DNA from: Onthophagus taurus
Taxonomy: Eukaryota; Arthropoda; Insecta; Coleoptera; Scarabaeidae
Length of the DNA: 64,000 nucleotides
Direction of reading: 5' to 3'
Assembly: GCF_036711975.1 (NCBI RefSeq)
Contig: NC_091966.1
Coordinates: forward strand, 42,725,501-42,789,500
Part shown: one piece after another, positions 56,280-64,000 of the stretch
Numbering within the stretch: position 1 is the first letter of the stretch
Layout of the letters: the number at the start of each line of letters is the position of its first letter
Made by a program: the position numbers and the translations under genes
The notes under the pieces: generated by a model
The model's database searches: none
What the model was told of the DNA's origin: nothing
Seen by the model: the letters and a program-made list of their open reading frames with translations, nothing else

Positions 56280-59200
56280 GGTAAGACTATATTATGGTAT
56301 ATTGTAAGTCATTTGAAACAATTAAGAGAAAAGAAAGTGTTTGTGTCGAATAAAAAATTAAAAAAAAAAGGTTTTGTTAATTGAGACATTACAAGGAGAT
56401 GAAAATTTGATTTATGGAATTTTCAAATAAAAATTGTTTTGAAAACTTGTTTTAAATGTGGAGAAGAAGGGCACATTGCAAGGTATTGTAGAAATAAAAC
56501 TCAATGTAGAATATGTAAATAGATTAACCACCAGGAGAATCAATGTTTCTTTAGATACAAAAATGAGAAAAAAATGGAAAAGTTGGATGGAATGAATAGA
56601 TCATAGATTCAGGTGCTTTAGCACATATGACAAACACTAAAAGATTATTACAAGATTATTACTAAAAGATTGTTAAAGAAAAAGGTAATTATAAATGAAA
56701 ACAATCAAATGGCAAAACAGGATCAAGTTCTTAAAGCAGAAGCAATAGGTGAAATAGAAATAGAAAGTACCAGAATTAGAAAAAGATCTATTGTCTGTAG
56801 CTAAAATTGCTAAAAATAGTGGAAAAGTTGTATTTGAATATAAAGGTGTAAATATTTACAAGAATGGTGAAATAATAATGAGTGGAAACAAAAATAAAAA
56901 TGGACTCTATGTAATAGATCTTAAAAAAAAGTGAAATAAAACTTGCAATGATAACATCAAAAGAAAAAACTGAGGAAAATGATGACAATGAAAAGATGAT
57001 AGAACCCAAGGAAGTAGTAGAGAATAAAAAACTTAGCAAAGAGTGCAAAAGAAAGACAACCAAAATTGATGAAAAATCACAGAACAAAAAAGACACCTGT
57101 AAGATTTAAATATTACCTATATTTAAATTAGGAAAAAGAACTAACAGATAAAGACAAAGAGAAATGGAAAAAGAACATAAAAGACGAAATATTGGATGAA
57201 GAACTTATAAGCAAAGAGGTAGAGGAAAGAAACTGTAAGAAAATTGAAGAGAAAGAAGGAAAAAACAGGAAGAGAAAGAGGAAAAAGGAAAAGAAGTGAA
57301 TGAACAGAAAAAAGGCGAAGAAAAAAAAAGTAATACCAGAAAAATTCAAAGATTTTGTTTGGGTATGAAACCTATGAAATGGGTTTTTAGAGTAAAGGAA
57401 GATGGAACATTTAAGGCAATACTAGTTGTTAGAGGATTTGAACAAGACTTCAGTAATCTAACAGATGAAACTTTTAATCTGGTAATAAGTTATATAGTTA
57501 AATTCGACATAAAACAGCATTTTTATATCAGCTCCTCAGAGGTAAGATATGTTAAGTCACAAACTCGAAATTGTTAAGGAGACAGATTTGAGAGTGGACT
57601 TAATGTTTAAACAAATACATATGGTGGAGATAATTCATTTCGCAAAAAATGTGATTTAACCCACTTTACCTCTGAGGTGCCCTTAACCCTTGATGAAGAT
57701 ACACAGGATGTGTCAAATGTCTGGAATATAGCCAATAACTCCGCCATTTGTGGTTTAAAAGAAAAATGTTTCAAATAAAAGTTGCTTTATTAATTGTGGC
57801 GCGTTGTTTGGCGATATTTGCTTGTTTTCATTGTTTTTTGTTTCGTTGCTATGGCAACCAAAATTGTTATTTTAAATGGGATGCATCTGTTCTTTTTTTT
57901 TTTGCATATTTTGATGTAGGATAAATTCCTCTACGCGATGAACATATCAAATCATATGGTTGTATAAAAAATGCGTTTTCTGAAAATATTAAGACAACAA
58001 ATTATAATCAAAGTAGGTATTGAAATGACGTCATTGACGGCTTTAAATGTCAAAATATGTTTAAATATGGGTGAAACTTTTCTAGTTTTAAAATTCGACC
58101 AACAGACTTGACTAATTTTCGTAGATCGGCTTATATTTTTTAAAGAATAAACCCCAGATTGTTCTTGAAACCGCCAAAAGCACATTTTATCTAGTTTTGT
58201 CATTGGTAGCTGTCTTCAGCCGTCCGCTTTTTGGTAGGTTTTTAACATTTTCGGTGTTAAAAAATAGTATATTAAAAGTATATTAATTATAAAGTATATT
58301 AAAATAGTATATTCAAGTTGAAAAATGAATGGCGAAGCCACGAATTTTTAATGAATCGGTGCTTTAAGTCTTACGAAACGTGTTTTTTATGCTTTTTTTT
58401 GTAATTCGCATTTTTATCCTTTTTTTTTAACAAAAATAAAATAAATTGTGACAATGTAGGGAAATCGGTATGCAACAGTTGGTAACACCGTAACACTTGA
58501 CAATAAAAATTTGAAATTTTTATTTTTTATGGGTTTCTAAAGGTTTGACATTAAAAAAACCCAAACAAATTCCTTTTTTCGTATGATTTAAGCATAAATT
58601 AATTAATTTTCGTAAAAAAAACGACGTTTTATAAAATTGACATTTAATTTGACAAATAGTTGTGAAGTTGGTTACAGTTAGTAACATTGAATTTGTCACA
58701 TTTGACGTTTAAACTTTATTCCAAAATTTATTTAAAAAATGGAATCAATTTCAATAGTCATAGTATTCTACTCACATATAATGAGCTATTATTCACTCAG
58801 GTTAATTATGCCACTATATATGCTCATATAATAATCTACTATTTTCTTATACAACCATATGATTTGATATGTTCATCGCGTAAAGAGATTTATCCTCTAT
58901 CAAAATATGCAAAAAAAATATATTATGTATCCCATTTAAAATAACAATGTTGGTTGCCATAGCAACGAAACAAAAAACAATGTAAACAAGCAAATATCGC
59001 GCCACAAAAAAGTGCGCCATAACTAATAAAGAATTTATTTGAAAAATTTTTCTTTAAAACACAAATGGCGAAGTTATTTGCTATATTTGACACACCTTGT
59101 ATATGCAAATACCACAAGGATATGGCGACAATAAAGAAGAAAAAGTATGTAAATTAAAAAAAACCTTATAAATTAAGGTTTAAAAAGCCTTTACTAGAAA

Positions 59201-59520
59201 TAGGTTTACAACAGTTCAAATCTAAACAATGTATGTTTAAAGATAATGATGAACCTATAAGTTGGAGTGCTCAGAAGCAGTCGATCGTTGCGCTATCTAA
59301 AACCGAAGCAGAGTACATCGCAGCAGTTGAATGTTGTAAAGAAATCATGTAATTAAAAGGATTAATAGAAGAAATTATCGGAACGGAAGTAGAAGCCACA
59401 TTATTTATGGACAACAAAAAATGTTGTATAATAATAACTAAGTGTAGTAAACACATTGATGTGAGATACCATTACATTAAGAAAATTGTTAATCAAAACA
59501 AAGTTACGTTAAAGTTTCAA
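56280..59520 (+). pseudogene. Ty1/copia retrotransposon remnant, plus orientation
   Basis: Broken reading frames in order: a gag-leader fragment (56264-56450) with most of gag missing; a zinc knuckle CFKCGEEGHIARYC (~56455); a protease block IIDSGALAHMTN (~56603); integrase-side LLSVAKI...NGLYVI (~56780-56920); RT entry PMKWVFRVKEDG..VVRGFEQ (~57368-57440); then, after the nested foldback element, VCKLKKTL (~59140) and the RNase H block ISWSAQKQSIVALSKTEAEYIA with KHIDVRYHYI (~59258-59480). Many stops and frameshifts; most of integrase and RT is gone. Confidence 0.75.
57700..59103. mobile_element. Foldback DNA element with ~250-bp inverted ends, nested in copia
   Basis: Left arm 57700-57966 (TACACAGGATGTGTCAAATG ... 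ATCAAATCATATGGTTGTAT) pairs with right arm 58848-59103. Arms share TTTCGTTGCTATGGCAACC, the palindrome core GTTGCCATAGCAAC. The 880-bp centre is non-coding. The copia RT is split exactly around it (before: ..IKFDIKQ; after: ..KEEKVCKLKK). Confidence 0.75.
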
Positions 59521-59534
59521 TTCCGCAATGTTAG

Positions 59535-60048
59535 TTGTCATGTTCGCTTCTTTTCGATATGTATATTGATAAAATTCTTGTACTAACTTATATTTCAGTT
59601 CATCTGTTTCTTATCGCTAATTTTTTAAACATTTCTTTTGCTTTTTCGCAATTTATTAAGTTTTTTGCGCAATTGCATCCTTTTGTTCCCATTCTGATCT
59701 CTTTTTTTCTTCATTTGGGCATGGATATGTGCCATCTACTATTTTATAAAAGTTTTTTTGAATTCAAGAAAATTTTTATTTGAAAATTCCATAAATCAAA
59801 ATTTTCAGCTCCTTTTACCGTCTCGATTATCAAATCCTTTTTTATTCAACTAAAACACTTTCTTTTTTCTTAATTGTTTCAGTCATTTGAAACCCTATAA
59901 TATATACCATATAATCTTACCATTTTGATGTGAAGACTATTTATTTTATTTTAAAGTTTTATGCTGTTTTTTTCTTCACTTTATTTAAATTTTGACTTTG
60001 ACGCAAGTCTTGTTTTTAAATTTCTAACTTATACCTGGCCCCATAACC
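59535..60048 (-). pseudogene. Copia leader and gag start, minus orientation
   Basis: On the minus strand, starting at 60048, GGTTATGGGGCCAG directly abuts the LTR-like end ACAACA. It resembles the copia primer-binding site for a tRNA-iMet half. A leader then matches the complement of 56264-56400, and a gag start has FDLWNFQIKIFL and, one frame away, DGTYPCPNEEKKRSEWEQKDAIA. Frameshifts are present. Confidence 0.6.
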
Positions 60049-60160
60049 TGTTGTAATTTAATTTAAGTGGATAGGGTTGTAATTAGAAATAATGCTTCTG
60101 TTTTATTTTAATTGATGGTAAGATTTGATATTTTTTAATTATGTGTGTAATTATGGTTCA
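60049..60160 (-). repeat. Copia LTR-like direct repeat, right copy
   Basis: Same sequence family as 56135-56265 (TGTTGTAATTTAATTTAAGT on +). It is followed on the minus strand by the primer-binding-site-like sequence. Confidence 0.55.
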
Positions 60161-60277
60161 AATTCGATGTCCAAATAGGCTATCTTGGAAACTATAAGAG
60201 TTAGAAAAAAAAGTAGCTTACTTGTCATGATCTTGTTTTTCGAGAAACTGCTAATGCCGAAAACCTCAAAGCGTTAT

Positions 60278-60648
60278 CGTCTTTTGTTTTTCCCCTAGAG
60301 GCCAAAATTGAAAATATCGTAAAACAAACAAGTGCAATTATCTTGGTTATTATTATAGGTGGAGTATTATAATTAAGACATTATATGGACATTTTTTTAC
60401 AGAGAATTTGATGACGTAGTCAAAAAAAAATTTTCGGTTTTAGATTTTGAGATATGTCAATTTTCGTTTTTTTAAATGGAAACAACCACTGAATATTCGC
60501 TTATTAAATTCGTTATTTATTTCTGATTACAAAAATATGGGGTTATATAGGTCTATTTCTTATTGTTTTAGAATAAAGCTAAAAATAAACTTTTTTTTTA
60601 GTGTAATCAAAGAAATTAAATTTACAGTTTCCTGTAAATTATAACTAA
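60278..60648. repeat. Long inverted repeat, left arm
   Basis: From GTCTTTTGTTTTTCCCCTAG to CCTGTAAATTATAACTAA. It pairs with 63603-64000 over its whole length with few differences. The right arm reaches the window edge, so the pair extends outward. No coding content. Confidence 0.85.
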
Positions 60649-60740
60649 AAATTAAAAAGCATATTTCTGATATTTGAAACAAATAACATTTAAACTAAAA
60701 CTAGAAACTTTCGGGTTTTGCCGTGCGTCTTTTAATAAAA

Positions 60741-60783
60741 GGTTTGACGTTTCGGATGCCATGTTGCAGCCTTCTTCAGAAAC
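60741..60783 (-). ncRNA. Hammerhead-ribozyme-like motif at PLE 3' end
   Basis: Minus strand: GTTT, CTGAAGA, stem II GG-C-TGC / AACATG / GCA-T-CC, GAA, ACGT, C, AAAC. The outer GTTT and AAAC pair as stem I. The core residues CUGANGA and GAAA are present, and stem III is the self-complementary ACGU without a loop, so cleavage would need two copies. The same motif is at 15170-15211. Known biology: PLEs carry minimal type I hammerheads. Confidence 0.55.
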
Positions 60784-60867
60784 TGGTTCGAAGTGACGAG
60801 ATCAAAAATCGGTAACTATATATAAGTCGGAAAAACTAATTAATAATCAGTTAACGCTAATTACAAG

Positions 60868-62136
60868 CTAATTAATAACTAATTGCGTCGCGTCCGGTGT
60901 GAGGCGGGAAGAGGTCTTCGTGTTCACCACCATCTTCCATGTTCTGCTAAGCTCCCAGCCATCCTCTCTGTTGACGTTATTTTTATGTCGGTGGATCTCT
61001 ATGGCTTCTCTTGTCAGTCTTTGGTAGTATCTGTTGTCCCTAGCCAGCACCTTTGTTTGTTCGAAGTCTATTCGGTGCCCCTCTGCATGGCAATGTTCCG
61101 CAACCGCCGACTGCTGGATCTTCTTCAGCCTTACATCCCTCTCATGCTCCTTGATGCGGCACTCGATGCGTCCAGTTTGGCCAACATAAACCTTCCGACA
61201 ACTACACGATAGTCGATAGACTCCCGCTCCTTTTAATGGAGTTAGTTTGTCCTTGGCTATCGGGAGTGTGTTTCGAATTTTGCTGACTGTGCCGTACCGC
61301 ACTACGATGTCGTTCTTCTTGAGGTGCCTACCAATTCGTTCCGTTACACCTGAAACATAGGGAAGACATATAAATCCAAGTGGTTTTGTACTTACCGTGT
61401 CCTCTTTCTGCTTTCGCTGCTTGATGGCCTGGTTGATGTCCCTCGAAGTGTATCCATTCTTCTGCAGCACGCCTCGTAGAAAGTGTTGCTCCTTCTTCAA
61501 GTTCTCTCCTTCACATAGTCTCGCTGCTCGCTGAAATAATGTACGGATCACGGACCTCTTCTGTTGGGGATGATGATGTGAACATGCCTGTAAATACCTG
61601 TTGGTATGGGTCTTCTTTCGGTATACACCAAGTTCTATATCTCCATTTGTCGTCCTGGTGACCAACACATCTAGGAAAGGTAGTTTTTTGGCAGTTTCTG
61701 TTTCCATGGTGAACTTAATCATAGGATGTTGAGAGTTCAAGTGATCCAAGAACTCTTGGAGTCGTTTTTGACCATGTTGCCATATCACAAACGTGTCATC
61801 CACATATCGTAGCCATAGTTTTGGTTTCCACCGGCTCTTCTTCAAAGCGTTCTCTTCGAATAATTCCATGTAGAAATTAGCTATAACTGGCGATAGTGGA
61901 GATCCCATGGCTGCCCCTTCGAACTGCTCGTAAAATTCTCCTTTCCAGCTGAAATACGTCGACAATAAGCAATACTCCACCAGATCTGGCACGTATTCTG
62001 GTAAACCCTCCGGAATGAGTTTTCGGCGAAGACCCTCTACAGCATCCTTAACTGGTACCCTAGTAAAAAGGGATTCCACATCGAAACTTACCAACATATC
62101 CCCAGCCTCCAGCTTTGCACCTTTTACCGATTCCAC
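60868..62136 (-). pseudogene. PLE protein, third segment: reverse transcriptase core and GIY-YIG endonuclease
   Basis: 422 codons from the open frame. RT motifs: SFDVESLFTRVPV, AAMGSPLSPVIANFYM (68-90) and the catalytic YVDD (111-114), then FLDVLVTR. The C-terminal GIY-YIG nuclease has GVYRLSCSCRKVYVGQTGR (305-323), with R/E-containing helix KEHERD. This is the Penelope clade with a C-terminal GIY-YIG domain. The frame itself is clean, but it is cut off from the N-terminal parts by a frameshift near 62170-62190. Confidence 0.85.
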
Positions 62137-62942
62137 AAAATGTGTAGAGTCCCTGACATACGATTCCGTGTACGACTCCCTTTACAGGTAGTAAAGGGAG
62201 ACAGAATCTTTGCAAGATGTTTGGCCAGCTGGTATGTTGGGGAGTTGATGGCGCTGACGATAGGGCGGAGGGGGACGTCTGGTTTGTGAATCTTCGGTAG
62301 TCCGTAGATTCTTGGTGGTACCGGCGCCTGCACAAACAAACCTTTTTGCTGTTCTGCTGGAATTCCTGTGGTTTTTATCAGTTCCTTCATTTTTCTTACG
62401 ATTTTGTCTGTGGGGTCCTTCTTGATCTTCCTGTAGGTGGCTGAGTCCAGTAGGTTCATCATTTTGTCGTCGTATTCTTTCCTGTGCATAACAACGGTGG
62501 CATTCCCCTTGTCTGCTGGTAACACGACGATTTCTGACTTTTCTTTTATAGATCGGAGTGCCTTCTTTTCACCAACCGTCAAGTTGGATTTTGGTGGTTT
62601 TGCTGACTTCAATACTCTCGCAACTTCTTGTCGGATCTCTTCGGTTTTCAGTGCAGGCATCCCTCGAACAGCTGCTTCCACTTCGCAGATGATTTCCTCC
62701 TTTGGGACCTTCTTCGGGGCGATTGCGTAGTTCAATCCTTTGGCGAGCACAGAGGTTTCGTCTTTCGTTAGTGGGACATTCGATCTGTTAATGACGATTG
62801 TTTCTACTGGTAAACTATTACTTTTCTTCTTTTGCGACCGGCGTTCCAGAGATTCAAACTTCTTGATGTGTGTGTCACGGGTCTTCTGAAATTCGCGATT
62901 AGCCTTCTCCATTGTTAGTCCCAGTCTTCTCCGGATATACAA
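62124..62942 (-). pseudogene. PLE protein, middle segment
   Basis: 272 codons with the N-terminal RT-side region (GEKKALRSIKEKSEIVVLPADKGNATVVM, the 'PADKGNATVV' block typical of PLEs; PPRIYGLPKIHKPDVPLRPIVSAINSP). It is joined to the third segment only by a frameshift and overlaps it by 13 bp. Confidence 0.8.
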
Positions 62943-63304
62943 TTGGAAAGTGAGAGGTGGAGTCGTAGTAACTTCTCACTTATTTTTTGTAGATCATTGA
63001 AGGTCTTGTGGATTCTTTCTCGTAGCAGTGCTTGTTCTGTCCTAATCAAAATTCTACGTGCTGCAGCGGAGTTGATGTGGTTCTTCACCTTCAAGAGGGT
63101 TGGCGTTACTTTCTTCTCTCTGTATCTTCGTAGAAAGTCTAAACTGCTCAACAGCTTGCGTTGTCTAATTCGTGAGTTATCCAAATCCTTGATTTGTTTG
63201 TTGATATCCTCCCCATAAAGGTTAATAATATAAGTACGAAGGCTTTCACGGCCGGTGTGAATTAAACTAAAATTAGAACTAAAACTAGAACATTTGTTAA
63301 ACAT
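62915..63304 (-). pseudogene. PLE protein, N-terminal segment
   Basis: Basic, helical region (GRESLRTYIINLYGED.., RQRKLLSSLDFLRRYREKKVTP, RRILIRTEQALLRERIHKTFNDL) that precedes the RT in PLEs. It ends at a stop at 62915, in a different frame from the middle segment; the break is close to 62940. Confidence 0.7.
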
Positions 63305-63602
63305 TTGTTAAACTATTTAATTTATAGTTGTTTTACACAAAAGTTGAAATAGATTGCATTATTTCACATTTTTTATTAATATTTAATATTATTATTAAAT
63401 GACTTAATAAATTATTGATAGATGGCGTTCATATATATATATTTTTTAATTCAAATAAACCTAGTAACGTTTGTTTGTATTCAAAAATTTTCTAAAGTGT
63501 CAAATTAAAAATCCTATTTTTTAAGATGGATTACGAAAAGTTTAACATGTTACATATTAGAAAATAAAGTAAATTTTATATATATTTTTGGTAGAATAAT
63601 TA
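63305..63602. other. AT-rich sequence between PLE and right inverted arm
   Basis: No gene; contains short AT runs. Confidence 0.4.
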
Positions 63603-64000
63603 TTAGTTATAGTACCATAATTTACAGGAAACTGTAAATTTAATTTCTTTGATTACACTAAAAAAAAAGTTTATTTTTAGCTTTATTCTAAAACAATAAG
63701 AAATAGACCTATATATATATATATATATATAACCCCATATTTTTGTAATCAGAAATAAATAACGAATTTAATAAGCGAATATTCAGTGGTTGTTTCCATT
63801 TAAAAAAACGAAAATTGTCATAATATCTCAAAATCTAAAACAGAAAATTTTTTTTTGACTATTTTATGAAATTCTCTGTAAAGAAGTGTCCATATAATGT
63901 CTTAGTTATAATACTCCACCTATAATAATAACCAAGATAATTACACTTATTGGTTTTACGATATTTTCAATTATGGCCTCTAGGGGAAAAACCAAAGACG
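63603..64000. repeat. Long inverted repeat, right arm (runs off the window)
   Basis: Complement of 60278-60648. It has gained an (AT)n expansion at ~63711-63732 where the left arm has only CCTATATAACCCC in complement, and an 8-bp insertion near the inner end. Confidence 0.85.

Larger units (their letters stand above)
60690..63304 (-). mobile_element. Penelope-like element (RT + GIY-YIG), frameshifted
   Basis: On the minus strand it starts with CTAG-type terminal sequence and CGTGAAAGCCTTCGTACTTA at ~63255. It carries one protein now split across three frames, and ends with a hammerhead-like motif and CTAG-type terminal sequence (~60690-60715). It lies between the arms of a long inverted repeat inside the SND1 intron. 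The ends match relics at 1230/7360, 15128, 43735 and 32661, so this family seeded much of the window. Confidence 0.85.

Noticed and set aside
57128-57349. Phe/Ser-rich frame on the minus strand
   Set aside because: Shadow of the Lys/Glu-rich decayed copia region on the plus strand.

Overview
The window is nuclear DNA of an insect, most likely a beetle (inference). The evidence is AT-rich sequence, genes split by canonical GT..AG introns of mostly 50-100 nt, insect-type beta-glucan recognition proteins (CBM39 + GH16), and BEL/Pao, Penelope-like, RTE, copia and hAT element remains. Exon models were built by hand from splice signals, phase continuity and family knowledge. No search was run.

Layout. 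1-7.4 kb: a DDE transposase fragment, a tRNA-like (SINE-type) head, and a nearly pristine BEL/Pao LTR retrotransposon (1277-7354, 5-bp TSD, LTRs differing at 2 of 279 sites) inserted into an older Penelope-like (PLE) terminal repeat. 7.47-7.65 kb: last exon of a glucan-binding protein gene on + (GNBP-A) whose other exons are not in the window. 7.7-18.1 kb: gene-poor, with two copies of a minisatellite-bearing repeat, foldback elements, a TATA-flanked MITE, a decayed THAP-domain gene, a hAT element with an RTE LINE relic, and a PLE end-to-start junction with a hammerhead-like motif. 18.2-31.9 kb: two minus-strand GH16 genes. GNBP-B keeps the catalytic acids and lacks CBM39. GNBP-C has CBM39 but has lost the catalytic acids. 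32.7-38.3 kb: a 204-bp tandem array split by a hAT-like element that carries its own satellite. 38.4-56.1 kb: a housekeeping block with a BtpA-family protein (+), TRAP-alpha/SSR1 (-), the alanyl-tRNA editing protein AARSD1 (+), DNAJC17 (+) and the start of Tudor-SN/SND1 (+). 56.1-64 kb: an SND1 intron holding copia pieces, a foldback element, and a frameshifted PLE between long inverted repeats.

The most notable structure concerns three neighbouring genes (GNBP-C, TRAP-alpha, AARSD1). Each has one giant satellite-filled intron among otherwise small ones, and all three satellite blocks start or end with the same short terminal motif (core CATCATGTSGCTTAAA, in inverted orientation at opposite ends). 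This suggests a family of inverted-end mobile elements that carry satellite DNA and insert into introns. Two of the blocks carry the same ~718-bp higher-order repeat in opposite orientations.

Functionally, the GH16 genes serve glucan digestion or antifungal recognition. TRAP-alpha (ER translocon) and AARSD1 (clearing Ser/Gly-mischarged tRNA-Ala) share a 435-bp divergent promoter. DNAJC17 and SND1 act in RNA splicing and RNA regulation.
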